64,000 nucleotides of DNA. It comes from Formicarius rufipectus. Lineage: Eukaryota; Chordata; Aves; Passeriformes; Formicariidae. The notes beneath the pieces are model-generated. The model worked only from the letters and a program-made list of their open reading frames with translations, did no database searches and was not told the origin of the DNA. The DNA is taken from positions 992,001 to 1,056,000 of the forward strand of contig VXAU01001099.1 of the NCBI GenBank assembly GCA_013399695.1. Reading direction: 5' to 3'. The translations under genes and the position numbers were made by a program. Position 1 is the stretch's first letter; every line of letters starts with the position of its first letter. This document shows positions 22,910 through 36,700 of this stretch, one piece after another.

Positions 22910-25900
22910 AATCTGCAGCTTTTCAGCTGTTTCAATATCATTTCTTTGGATACAGTGTCTCTTACTGTATTTATGTAACACTTGAGGCAAGGACAACCTC
23001 ATTTTAGTTGGTAGTCTCAGAGAACTACTAAAATACAAATAAAAGGGGATAAGATATCTCAGGAGAAGCACAATAAAACAGTAGGAAAATTTTAGCCAAA
23101 TAGGCTGTCTTATAAGAGAAAAATTAATAAACCCAGAATTTGCTTCTAATGAAACAATCTTATTTTGCTACTTAAGTCCGCTTAAAATTCAGATTTGAAG
23201 TTATTCCAATGTTGACACACTGTAAGTGATAATTTTGCTTTATTTTTCTGGGGGGGAAAAAAAAAAAGGAGACCTGGTTATACTTTTTCATATAAACTAT
23301 TCCTTTTACATTACTTTTCCCAACTGTTTTGGTTTTCCAGTTTCTTTACCTGCTTCCTTTATTATCTCTGCAGTTAGATCAGTTAAAAGGTCTGATCCTG
23401 CCCTACCTTAACTGCTTAAAGCTTTCTGTCTTATCTTCCCCCTGCCCCTCTCATCCTTCTGCATGACTCTCTTGTGTGCAAGTCATGAGACAGAATACAG
23501 ATAGACCCATCTTTGAGCACATTGAAGATGCTTGTTAAAAAGCAGTATTCTTCTTCTCTTTAGTTTAAAACATGACAAAATCAATTTTTAAAACTTCACG
23601 TCTTAAGGTGATTTTGAAGCTCTGAGCCCTTTAAGTGATGTGCAAATGGCAGAATCATATCACATTGCCAATCAGTTGCTCACTGCTACAAACTCCATTT
23701 TCCATGCTGCTTCAAAAGCAGGGTATAATCAACAAGTAAGCCTTTAAAATGCAAATTAAACAAAGTGCACTTTTAGATTGAAACACAAAATTACTCATTT
23801 TTTCACACACCAAGACCAGAAAAGTCTATTTCATCACAGTCACTTAGAGTGGCACAAAGTTATTGGAGTATGTCAGAGGTCATTTTACCCAGATGCCACA
23901 GTACTCAACACCCTTGTTTTAATTTTTAAGACTTGTGATTATTTAATGTAATTAAAATTTGTGTGCTACCCACAAGGAACAGATTAGTGTTGCAAGTACC
24001 ACAGTACTACTCCCACCAGAGACATGCTCCTTGCTTCAGAGAACATGAAAATAAAAAATTAACACTAACTGCAGAACGCCTGTCTTATTATGAAGATTAT
24101 GGGAGGAAAAACTTCTTTGTCCTCTCTAGATGAGAAAGCAGAAAGAGTAGCCAAAGCCATCTTAAAAAGTACATAGTACTAATTGTGTGGAGGGAAAACT
24201 AGGCAATACTGAGCTTCTCCAAGCTGCCCTCCCCAACTCCCTCACCACCTCCCCCCTTATCACCATGGCCCATTGAGGGGGAAATGAAATGCATTCATGA
24301 TTTCTAAGTCCAGAAAGGATTACCATCCCCAACAAGACAGTACTTTTCCTCACCACAGGGATGTGTTCAAATTGGTGACAAAACTTTACCTGGTATGAAA
24401 AATATATTTTAAAAATCTCATTTTAAGGAATAAATGATTGTAGGTCTGAATTCTGGTCCAATAAACTTTCAGTTTACATTTACTCTCAAAAAGCTGCTTA
24501 TTGTTTTAATGTTGATTTTGTGTAGCTTCCACTTTTCATTGTTAGGTCTGGTTATCCCTTCTGAATAAAACTGAAATTCCTTCTTCACCCTCTGCTATCA
24601 GATATTTTTATGATATTTTTAATAACTGTCCCAGGTAATCACAATTGCCCCTCAACAGTCTCTGACAACCTGAATGTATTTTATAGACTAATTTCCCTCT
24701 GCTTCCTTGAATTCCTCTCAGTGATCCTTTCCATGGGTTGTCTGCCTGTGCAAATACCAGAACTGGATACTTAATTGAGAGAACATTCAGAAATCAGGCT
24801 GGTTTGGGTTTTAGTGATTGTATCACAGAACGAGCAACACTGCTGAATGCATGAAAAACAAGTGTGGAAATCAATTTTTGTCCGAATGGTGTATGACCAT
24901 TCAGGATATCTTTACATTAAGTACTCATAGTTCACAACTTAGAGCTGTAACTAAAAGCTGGAAGCCTAACCGTGGATTACAGATTTACAGTGGAAATCTT
25001 TCTTCCTGGGGTACCTGACTCTTAAATTCCTCATTTCTGATATCTTCTGGTGGCAGTGCTAAAGTCTGGTGACTACAGGCGCTGAAGTTCTGTGAACTTA
25101 TTACACTAAAATCAAGGACAAGAATATTTTAATGTAGCACACTGACAAATTCAGTTGAATTAGGATCTGATGTTTTGACTGGGTGAAAACTGGTGTGGAA
25201 ACATGAATAAATCTGGATTTTGGTATTACAGATGCTCAACACTGAATTCATAGAGTTGGAAATGCAGCTGCTATGAATAACTATGGCAGTTATGGAAAGT
25301 TTACTGAAGCCTCATAATGCAAATTACTTCAGCAGCCTGAGATGACAGAAGGAGGGAAGAAAGCTGAGCCTTGCACAGAACTAAGATGTGCTAAATGCTC
25401 ATGAATTTAGCTGTACTAAAGCAAAGCTGAGAATTTGGATTTTTCAATACTGTCCTATAAGCTATAAAATTTCACGTTTCCCTGCTTATAAAGCTGAATC
25501 TAAAGTCTTGTCATAGCCTTTTCTACACTTGAAACAAGAGCTCATTGACTTTAAAAATAAGCCACATCCTATTATTTCATCAGTATGACTTGTCTAAAAA
25601 CACCAATTTTCTGAGGCATAAAGACAAGCGAAAGGGCACTAAGTCAGGACTGCCTGGAAAAGCTTATATTCATTAAAACAAAGGGTCCTATTTTTTTATT
25701 TTTTTTTTTTTACCAAAGAGTCGGTATACTCTTTGAGGTTTCATTTTCAAAAGAAAGAAAAATATGAACAGCAGAACTTGTTATGAGGCTCTTTCTCCTC
25801 ACGTCTGCTAAATGATTTCATCATATCAGTGACTACCCAGAAGAAGAACTGCCAACTCCAAATCTGTCTGTCCCATGTGTGACCAGCTAACAAAGAGGAT

Positions 25901-28014
25901 ATTTCTTAGCAAAATACTAATATTTGCAAGGAGGAAAATTCCAGTGCTCCTTTAACAATTGCAGCCAGTTTAAACCCGTCCTAGCAGTGGTTCTCATACT
26001 TGGTCAACTGCAAATTGCCACTAGTAAGTACTCACGTTACAGCTCATGGACTAAAATCTATCCAATCTGTATTCTTTGATGCTCAAATTATATTGATAAA
26101 TAAAGCATACAGGGAACTGAGCATGAGTCCATGGAACCTATAATTTCATCCTCTTCTACAAAAGGGGTAATGATGCCTTAATTTCAGGAGAAACAGTGAC
26201 ATAAGTTGAATGATAATTTTCCAATTAGTTTGCTTGCAGTTCCATCAGCTGAGTGTGCAAACTCATTTGTCTTATGAATCTAAGACCTCAGATTTTAATT
26301 TGAATGGAGATATCTCAGCACACGATCTTTTGGTTTACAGAATGCTTACCTTTGCATTTCTTTTCTTTAAAACTGAATGAAACATCCCTCTACTAGATCC
26401 TGTCATAAATGCTTCATCTCTTTCCATTGACCATTGAAAATTTAAGAGTCTTTCTAAATAGTGATGAAGTTTGAAATATAATGTCATCTCTTATATCTAA
26501 TAAATACTCATAGTTCATTGATACTGAAGCTGGTTTGGAAATGCTGGAGAACATAGAGCTCTGATGAGGGGTTTAATTGAATCATCAGGAAGAATTCCAA
26601 GTGCAGGAGAACTGACATTCACTTTTAAAAGACATCTAAGAAACACTTTCACTTAAGAAAACACCACAGATCAGTCTTAAAATAAGATGGGAAAGACCTA
26701 ATAAAAACTGGGAAATCACCTCAGGTTCATACCAGCAGAGTCACTTTGGGCATCCTTTATCAATGTAACTTGGCCAGATTGAGCTCCTTAGAGGTTTCAC
26801 CATTTTGCAGAAATACCTAAAAGGAGTCTACAGTGATACTAAAGTGTTCTACTTGATGCTATTTGCCTGTTTGAAGCAACTGTACAGGAGTTAATAGTTC
26901 TCTGGAAACAATACCACCCAGGAGTTCAAAAAGCTTATTTGTGGGCTATTCTTCACCAAAGTATCTCAGTGAAAAAGGACCGCAGGGGATTGCAGATAAG
27001 CTGTATAAAAACGTGTTTCACTGCATGATCAATAAACTAGTGATCTGATTTCTTCATTCCACACTATACTACACAGAATACAGTGAATAAACAAAAGAGT
27101 GAAGTGAGTTGACTATTTCAATTTGCTGGACAAGAGTGTGTGCATATATGTAAGTTTCAGCACACACATCTGAGAATTCTTCACTCTTATGCCATCTTTG
27201 GTAATGATTGAAAAATAGGCAGAATCAAAAATGTGGATTTTCAGTATTGACCAGCAATCATTTAAAATTTGATGTGCAAAAAGTGTGAAATTATCCTTTC
27301 CATTAAGTGGATTAATTTTTTCTGTTCATATTGCTGAAAAACTTCTACATATACCATACAACAGAAACCAAAGTCTGGCTGTAAAGTGATGTTAGCAATT
27401 CCACAACACCTCTTATATTCCTATGACCTTTTTCCTTGGGAGTGGGTGTGAAATTCCAAGCCTGTTTTTCTTCTTTTCCTAGCATGGTTATTTTAAACAT
27501 CTCCATTTTGAAGCCTTGACAGAATACTTGGGCTTCTACTGTCTAGCAGTTTTAGGTGCAAACTAGTTTTGCCTAAGTACTTGGCTGAAGCTTTCCTACA
27601 ATCGGGATTCTCCAACAGAAGAACAGCTCAAGACAATCTGGAGAAGTACCCTAAACAACGGCAAATCACTGTGATGTTACTGATTTTTTTCAGTGTCTTT
27701 AGCCATATTGTGATATACTGAATACTCACAGGAAGGAAAAAGGGAAAGATAATACATTGTAGCAAAATAAATTATTATTTATCCTGTCAGATATACATCT
27801 GAACTCTGGGAATTGCGTGAGGAAGAGGACAAATATAAAGCTTAAGAAGAAAAGTGTTTGTGACAGTATTTCTACTTCTAGGAGGTATGTAGGGGAAAAA
27901 ATCAGTACAGTGCAGTACAAGTGAAAGACTAACTCCTAGATTTCAATAGCTGGGTTAGTGGAAAATATAACACCCAGCACTGCTTACAAAAGGAAACTCA
28001 CACCTTTCCATCTA
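22910..28014. other. No gene seen; unique sequence with octamer-like motifs
   Basis: No coding or RNA gene recognised. ATGCAAAT occurs at 23749-23756, directly followed by TAAACAAAG (SOX-like), and again at 25317-25324 inside TAATGCAAATTA. These could mark enhancer-like conserved noncoding DNA, but single motifs are expected by chance. A T-rich run lies at 25691-25711. Confidence 0.5.
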
Positions 28015-28205
28015 TCACACTTTCTGCTTGGAGAAGTGAAAGCAGTAGTAGGCTTTCCACTGCCCTGACATGCAAACAATAGGAGGGTGACTGCTTTGTT
28101 TCCCTAGACATGCTGATGTCCCAGAATCCTGAGGCAACTGGCTGCTGTAGATTGCCAAGCCACTCTCCATGATACTTGAAAAGTCATGGAAGACTGGTGA
28201 AGTCC
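28015..28205 (-). other. Candidate exon with strong splice acceptor
   Basis: On the minus strand a textbook acceptor (TTTCCCTTTTTCCTGTCACCAG, AG at 28206-28207) leads into an open frame. Its peptide begins TSPVFHDFSSIMESGLA, includes GTSACLGKQSSHPP, and ends HFSKQKV at a TGA (28015-28017). The composition is not low-complexity. A weak donor (AGAAA|GTGTGA) overlaps the stop. It could be a terminal exon or chance. I recognise no family. A plus-strand frame (28176-28520) overlaps part of it and is not preferred. Confidence 0.2.
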
Positions 28206-31200
28206 CTGGTGACAGGAAAAAGGGAAACAATGCACACATTTTTTAAAAGGGTAGAAAGGAGAAGAATGGGAAATACCAACCTCTCAGTCTCACCTCTGAG
28301 CCTGGGAAGATTTCATGTATGCGAGAGACTGGCTCTATTTAATTCTTGCTTATGGCAGCCAACCTACCTTCGCTCCACTATCATGCTGCTATTTAAACAA
28401 AATCAGAAGCTGGGGCACAATAAAAGTGGCATTGAAAGATGTGGACTGCAACTACCCAGAAATTTCAGAATTTGTTTGAGGGCTTTTTTTGTGCTTGTGT
28501 TTGCATTCAAAACCGTTTGAAAGAATGCAAACTGATCTGATCTCCTCAATTACAGCAGCAATGGGGCTTTGATGGACTGCTTCATGCAGAGAAATACTCT
28601 GTTTCATTTGATGGCAAATTATTCAAGTTGGAATTAACTGGGAATGGGCACTGTTGACCACCAGAAGGAATTTGCTTGGGCTCAAGGTCAACGTGCTTCT
28701 CTGAATTCATGGCCAATCAACTTGCTCCACAAGGAGGCAAAATATCACAAACCAAGTGTTCAGTCTTACAGAGTGCTAGCTGCTTGCATCTATTCCCAGT
28801 GAGTCTGGAGAGCAAAAGAGAGAAAATGAAAAGCACGCATACAAGACCTTGTTTAAAAGAACAAAACTCCCCAGCCTTTGTGTTTGAAACAAGTCTTTGG
28901 AATATGTCAACAAGTGAAAAGGTCTAACAACTTACAGACTAGAAATTCTGGCATATTGACTATTTCTTTTCATGTATTGTAGAGTGAAAAAGGAGAGGTT
29001 AAAATGCTGTACTAACTCTAATGCATCACAAAAACATCCACATTCCTTTGCCAATCACAACTGCAAATTATAGTCATTTGAGGGCTCTTCTAATTCTTCG
29101 CAGGAGCTCTGGAAAACAGAAAACAGTTAAAGTACAGTGAAGTTTGATGACAGCCCTGATTCATATTCAACAGACTCAAGGACTTGTGGATGGAGTTATC
29201 ACACACCTCCTGCTGAGTAATCTTCTACATACAGAGTCCTGCAAGTGCCTCTTTATTGCAGTTAACTGATGTTAGGAAGTGTTACACACCTCAGGAACAG
29301 AACCTTGAGAACACAAGAAGAAACATTAGTAATTAATCCAACCAGTAATCTCTGGAACTGTATCATAAACTCTTATCATGCACATTCCTCACCAAACAGT
29401 TGTACCACTTCAAGGATGCATTTGTCCGTAGTACTTCTCTATGAATATCCACAAACTAGAACTAGACAAGCTGGGATCACTGCTTGGCTTTACACTGCAC
29501 TGTGTAGATAGTGATCCTTTAGTTCACGTGTGGAAACCGCATATTCTATTTCTCCAAATTTAATTTCCTAAATGTTGGCCAAGAGTGGTTGGCCATAGGA
29601 GCACAGTAGTTAGAAGAAATTAATCAATTTGCTTTAAAATCTCATAATTTTTTTGGCAGGTCTTTTGAACAGCTTCATTATGATTACTAATTAATCAATA
29701 AAAGATAGATCTCTATTCATTGAAAACAGCACAGGAAGAATATTCAACACAGAGCCAGATGCATTATTCTTTTTTTCCCTTCAAATATGATGAGGCGCCA
29801 AATATTGCCACTGTGTCATCCTCTAATTGAAACAAAAAACTGAATTGGAGGAAAATAAGGTATTTCTGAGATCTTACTTTGATGTGGTGATGAAGACACT
29901 GAAAAAGGAAACAAGTGGTGCAGAAACCTTTGAACATGGGGAAAAATGAGAGTTTGTGAAAGGGAGTTTACATCTCCTTATCTCTGCAGTCAGGGAGAGA
30001 AAGCATAACCAAAAGAGAGTAGGAAAGACCTTGGATGAGATGTGATTCCCTTTCAGGGTAAAGTTTCCATTTTTTCACACATTCACAGAGAAAAACCGCT
30101 TATAGATGCTAGTACAAGATTTACAGCTGAGGAGAAGCATTTGTGTCACAGTGAGCACAGAGTTGGAAAAGCAGATTTTTTAATTCAAAAGGCATACTTT
30201 TCAACTCCAAATAGAAACTTTCCTCATTTTCACTAACTGATCTTTTTAACAACTTGGAGATTGCACAGGACAACAAATACAGTAGGATAATAGATGGAAA
30301 CAGAAGCTCTGAACGTGTATGAATAGAAATGCTTATAATGTTTCAATCTGCATCTCCTATGACACAGCTATTGAGTTCTTGAGGCTAGTCTGTAACTTTG
30401 AGGTTTGGGACCTCTGTCACAGTAACTGAAGTCCCTTACTTTATTCTTGAACATATTCCTGTATTGCACAGTCTTCAGGCAGCTTTCTGCATCATACAAA
30501 GTTTCCCTGAAGTCAGAGGGCTTCAGGCTGTAACGCAGCCACACAATTCTATCCAGCGGATTTAGCAGCTTCCCAGAGCTACAGATTAAGGCTATATATT
30601 TTAAAAGACTACAAGGCTATATATTTCTGAGACTAATGATGTAGTTTTCTTTATGTGAGCACCATACATAGCACAGTAACTTTTTATTAGATCTCTATGT
30701 AATATTGAAATACTCATATTTATGTAACTCATGCTAATGTTTCCTATTATGATATGAATACTTAGCATGCATAATGAACTGCTAAAGGATTTGATTCAAT
30801 CTTAAAATCTTCTTATAAAGAAAAGGGAAACAAAAATATGCAGAAGAACAAATTTTGACCAACTCTCTGCTCCAGTCAGGAGCTTTAGCATCTGATTTTT
30901 ACCTCCTCTGGGGAGTCCTTCTATGCTTAAAATTAAGCAGTTTCTTAAATGCTTTGCTGAATTAGCTCCCTAGAGCAAAACCACAAAATTCTACAGTTTG
31001 TCACAATATTTCTGATTTAATAAGTCCCCGTGCTTTTGTCAATTGGCATCTGAACATTAATGTTTTCCAAGTAGAGTTGTTGCTTGAGTGAATATGGGTA
31101 ATAAAAATCTGTAGTGTTGAACAAAAATGATAGATTCTGTCCTTTCATTTGCCATGAAGATATACTTTCTGAACCCAATTAATAGTGCAAGTTAAATGTT

Positions 31201-33082
31201 AAGTAGCAGCTGTTGCAGTCTTGAAGAGTTTCTTAACAGTGTCAGAAGAAATTATAATTCCAAGGTCTTGAAATACTATGCATATCTTTACATTCTCTGT
31301 CTCTGTCTCCCTCTCTTTTATTCTGTGGTCATTATTTTAATGAACAGGTTTAGCTAACACCTCACAGGAAAGGTAGGTATTAACAGACCCAATTACTATA
31401 ATATCCAGAACTAATCAGGAGCTATGAAGTGGCTCAGCAGGGAGTCTAACTCCTAGCCTAGGACTGATCTATACAGAATTTGTATGTGGGAATGAAATGA
31501 TCTAATGCTGTTCAAAATAGAGCTTAAGGCATCATGAGCGCTTGCTTTACTTTCTGTACTATCTCCAAGTATTCTAATCCTCTAAATCAAGATGTTGGTG
31601 CTATACAGCACAAAAAGATACAAAATATTAAAACACTAAGAGCATGGATACCAATTCCCAAGCAGAAAAGGCAGTCTTTTCCTTTCCCCTTGTTTGCATT
31701 ACTTCAGTTACCACATGCTCCAGCACTACATGGTTACTATATTGCTGTTCTCTAAACAGCAACTGGTGACAGAAACAGGATATAGGGTTGAGTCAACTTT
31801 TGATACTGATATTTTTATTTTCTTACTCTAATATGTGCTGTATAAAAAATTCCACGTAATCTAGAAATTTTACAACGTGAGCCAAAATGAAGAGATGAAA
31901 TAGAAAGGTTAGTTTAAATAGATACTCTTAATTATGTAAATGTAATTCATTTAAACTAAGTCCCAGTGAGATTCGTATTTGCCTAAAGAAAGATTTGGCT
32001 AGGAACTTCAGAATTTGACCTTCCTTCCTTTGCTTTTTATTTTTCTTTCTTTTTTTCCCCATGTGCCAACACCACCATGTAAGCTTATTCATATAGGGGG
32101 AAAGAAAACAAATTCGTCACATCTAAGTCTTGTAAATATAGTAAAGATCACAGGCAAAAAATGTTTCATTTTCATTTTACATTTGAACTACAAGTTTAGA
32201 ATAAAAACTGAAAACAACATTTTAGCTGCAGGAAAAATTTTCTGAATGTTTAAAGAGATGAGATAATGTTACAGGATGCTGAATATTAAGGAAGAAGGAA
32301 AAAAAAAAAAAAGGAAAGTATTTTTTCAAGGTTGAGTTTTCCCTTAAGCAAAAGGCAGCAAATTTGTTTTCAGGACTGCAATGCAAACTGTGTCATGTTC
32401 CTTAAGAAGTGAGAAGAAAGAACTGTTTTCCATCTTGTTAGCAGATGACAAGAAAACAAACTATATGATTGGCCAAATCCACATTTGGGGTAAATCAATG
32501 TTAGCTTGGATGAAAGCGTCATTTTAAACAAACTAAACATCCACATCATTGCATTTAATTCAAGATGAAAAGGAGAAAACCCTTCTGCCAACACATAATT
32601 TGGCAGCAAATTCAGCAGGTGCACCTTCTGGCACACACACCATCACATTCAGCATTATGGTCAGTCCTCCTGCCCTGAGACGTCTGGCCAGAAGGAGCAG
32701 TCACATTTGTGCATTTGTAGGCTGAGTTTCTCAAAAGTAACCAAATTCTCAAAACTTTTATTGTTGTCTACTTTGACACATCAAAAAATTTACACTGATT
32801 TTGCACCCAGGTACACAGGCGTCTATGGAGACCTGTTTTTTCAAAGAAAGCTCTTTCAGAGGTATGAAAGCACAAAGTGGTATCACTAAGATGCTGATCC
32901 TTTCACTTGAATAGGAAAAAGTGGAAAAATTAATAAGGAAACCAGTTTGGAAAGTAGCTAAATTATTTCATTCCAGTTACCAGAGTACTTATTTTCTAGG
33001 AAATAAATGACCCTCTATTTAGGACTTGTATCTTACATGAATTGCTTATGTTATTGCTGGGCTTTGAATTATTTTTCAACAA

Positions 33083-33110
33083 AACTGTATATATATACAT
33101 ATATATATTC
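33083..33110. repeat. (TA)n-type microsatellite, imperfect
   Basis: Alternating TA interrupted by C (TGTATATATATACATATATATA). Short and imperfect. Confidence 0.7.
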
Positions 33111-33239
33111 CTAAGAGAAAGAAGCTGATGATATTTATTTTCTGCCTTATGAACACATCATTGTACAATGTGGCCACAGGATATTATTCCTAAATAAATT
33201 ATTATTTTATTTCCAAGATCAAAATACTTTTGACATCTG

Positions 33240-33312
33240 ATATATACATTCAACTGTATTTATATAATTTATATATTTAATATATATGAATATATATTCA
33301 ACTGTTTCTGTA
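33240..33312. repeat. A/T-rich repeat with duplicated TTCAACTGT
   Basis: TATATA and ATTTATATA words flanked on each side by (A/T)TTCAACTGT, at about 33249 and 33297. This suggests a small duplication or slippage event around an AT-rich core. No function recognised. Confidence 0.5.
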
Positions 33313-33724
33313 GCCCTTGCCCATCCAGTCCTACTGTCTACCATAATAATTTCAGATACCAAATAACAGAGAAGCAGAAAACTTCCTCCAACAAGGAGTT
33401 TTCTATTGATCTTCTAAAATCATAAACACATCAAAACTAATCCCTTGTTACTGACCAGCTTTATTTGCTTAGTATTACTCCACAAATTTTAGGCCCAGCT
33501 TCTGTCACCAGTTTGCTTCTAAGCATACAACAGATTTTATTAACTCATCGTCCTTTCTCAAGAAAAATAAAAACATCATTCAGCAATGTAGAATGAAAAC
33601 AGACCTACATGTGTTTATTTTATTTTAATTATGTTTAACTGCTTCTTATTAAATTACCCAGTCTCCCTGTTACCTTCCTGAATCACGTAAAAATGCCATA
33701 CAATCAGTGAGTTAATTGCACAGG

Positions 33725-33772
33725 TCATGAGAGTGCAGACTGAAATGACCAGCACTCTGTGTGCTCTCATGA
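33725..33772 (+). other. Imperfect hairpin, 9-bp perfect terminal stem
   Basis: TCATGAGAG (33725-33733) pairs perfectly with CTCTCATGA (33764-33772). Pairing continues inward through TGCA/TGTG with wobbles and then AGACTG/CACTCT with a bulge, leaving a loop near AAATGACC. It is shorter than a normal microRNA precursor, and pairing does not extend outwards, so I call it only a structured inverted repeat. Confidence 0.45.
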
Positions 33773-36700
33773 ATATTTCCTCTTACTCTCCTGGGGCTTT
33801 TTGTCACTGGTCACATGGTACCATCATAAAGCACATGACTAAATCAAGACTGAGAATAATGTAGTGCAAGATCAGTTTATAAAATTTACAAAAATGCATC
33901 ATATTATAAAAACTCAGTCAGCTACCAGATCTCAGTTGAGTTTGAACCAGTATATTCAAAACTCTCAAACTCCAGAAAAATGTCTGAATATATACATAGA
34001 TATAGGCATATCACATATAATTTTTAAAAAGAGTTCAGGATGAGGAAGGTTGTTTTTCACCATAGCACCTAAAATCACAAGTGCAGATGCACAAGAAATA
34101 GACATGAATAGGCATGTAAGAAAGTTAAAATAGGCTTATTCCTAATTACCCATTTATTATTAATCAAATGGGATCAATTGTTAAGTTTTTCTTCAACAAA
34201 CAGATTTATTTATTTTTATTAAAACTGTCTCTTTTCTCATCCACTTTTAAAGATTACTACCTCTTTTTGTAATAATCTGACAAGATGTCATGAAAAATGA
34301 TAGAAAGTGTTATCCTGCCTTCAAAGATCTAAAACATAAACAAAGAATAAAAGAGGGCAAGAAATGGTCTATGCATATGAATACAACTACAGTTACTTAG
34401 CAGGTATGTACCTCTATAAATATTTCCTTAGCGCAATTTCTACTGAAGTCTGTCAAATTTCAGTGAGCTTTATGTTTTAACATTTTGGTTTAGTAGGTGT
34501 GTATGTCATGGGTTAGATTTTATCCACTCTCTGGGAATTTTTTAAGGAATCAATAGAGAATTTTTTTAAAAGAAATTATTTTTTAAAGCACAAATAATTG
34601 ATAGTTAATATCCACCTAGTGTCAAAATCAAATTCAGAATCCAGATTGTTAAGAAGGAATGGGCTCTGAACTTCTGAATACCTTTGGAAAATTCAACTAC
34701 AAGTGTCAGAATAAAACCAGAAAAGTTCTTTTTGTGCTTTGAGTTCTGTCTGATTTCATTATTGATAGAATACATATGGTTACTCTTGATAACATGAAAG
34801 AGATAAATTATTGCTGAAAAGAGTGGATTACCTCCTGGTACATACACAATATGCAAAGTATCCTGAAACTGTACTGGAAAGTGAAGGCTGTGCCAATGTA
34901 GTCTGATGGTAAACTACAGCTCTTGACTGCAGATTTATCAGGTGACTACAGGAAAGCAGGAATTCCTGAAGGAAATGGGTCATTATAAACTGCAAACTAT
35001 TGATGTGTGTTAGAATGAACAGTAAAAGCATCCATTGCGGGTTGGGCTGGACAGAAATCATTAACAAGAACCAAAATTTTGCCACAGGCATTTCAGTGTA
35101 ATTTTAGCATTAATGACAAAGTGTTAAATATGTTTATGAAGAGTTCATAAGTAACCAATAGATTGTAATTATCATACCACATATTCCCAATAGGTTTCAT
35201 ACAATGACCATCTTCAAAGCAAATGCATCTAATTGATGATATTTTCAGCCCAAACACATTCTTGAACTGTATGAAGTCTAAAAATTGATGAAATACATGC
35301 CAAAACTTGGTTGCTGATATTTTTTAAACCACAAATTTTTGATAGAAAGTGTAATTTTAGCCTTATTAAAAAAAAAAAAAAAAGGAAAAAAAAGGAATTA
35401 AATCTTACACATTTCCAATAGTTGAATTTTTCCATTGGTAAGAATGGAATAAAAAAAGATGATAAAGGAAGTTAGAACCACTTTTTATACAATTTCTTTT
35501 TCTTTGTTCGTAGTGGTGAAAAGTATAGGAAAGTTCTATTTTTATATAAACTACAGTGATATACAATTTCAGACAGAAGGAAATTTTACTGTGATGTTCA
35601 AAGACATTAGAAAATCACTCAAAATTATTTAATTCTCGTTTTTTTCTCTCAACTCCATTTTTAATCCCAGTTAATCAACTAAACTTCAAACTAAACATGG
35701 AGAAACACACCTTAACTCTAGAAAAGTGATACCAGGTGTTGTTTCAAGTTAAACTGGAGATCAGTTAGCAAATTTCTCTAATTGCACAATAGTGATTCTA
35801 AAACTTCACAGCAGAGAGCTAAGTACATACCTCACAGAAAAAGCATTTTCCCCTCAGAAAACCATACTGTAGGGAACACAGTCACCCTATTTAATTCAGT
35901 TTCTTGCCATGTTCCACATTAGAAAACCCTCAAGGAGTCTGTTCTTGTTTAAAGGTAAAACTAACTAGGCTTAAATACGCTTGGGTCCTAGAAAGTTCTC
36001 TTTTTCTTGAATTCCTTCTTCAACCTTCGCTAGAAATGACCTCAAAATCCCTTAGACCTATGCCTGACTTTTCAGAGCATGGACCCAGTCATAACATGGT
36101 TGGAAATATTCATCTAGAGGAAGTTAAATAAAAGTCCCACTATACACCAGTGACCAGTAGAGCCTCAAGGGGACATTTGTAATGACTCTGGTTTCAAATA
36201 AGGTCACGTTTGAATGAGTATGGCTGGAAGGACAGCCTGTTTAGAGTTTCAGTGCAAATGAGGTGTTGCTGGGCTGCTAGCTCCTGGGTATATCTCACTG
36301 ATTAAGACTTTTCCTCATAGCCTGGAGGATGTTTATTTAGAGATTGTTAGTCTTTTCTGACTGAAATGCAAAAGGTTGAAAATATATTTGAAGATGACAT
36401 GTAAGAAGCAGCAGGGACCACAAACATTGTATGGACATAACTTTCTCTAAATAGAAAGGATAAAGTAGTAAGAGAACCTTAGAAGAATACACAAGCAATC
36501 CAGTAACTATGGGAGAAAGAAAAATACTTCTCAAGGTTAATCAGAGTAATGATTTGACAAAGAAAGCCTCTGTCACCAAAATGAGGGGAAAGTCTGCTCA
36601 TTGCCAGCCTGTGATTGGTATTTTAAAGGATAAAGTAATAAACAGTACACAAAGTGACAGGGTTGGAGTACCATGAATTCATATTTATGTGCTTGGGTTT

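Noticed and set aside
23655..23690. ATCACATTGCCA, resembling the start of miR-23
   Set aside because: The match ends after 12 bases and the flanks do not fold into a microRNA-type hairpin; coincidence.
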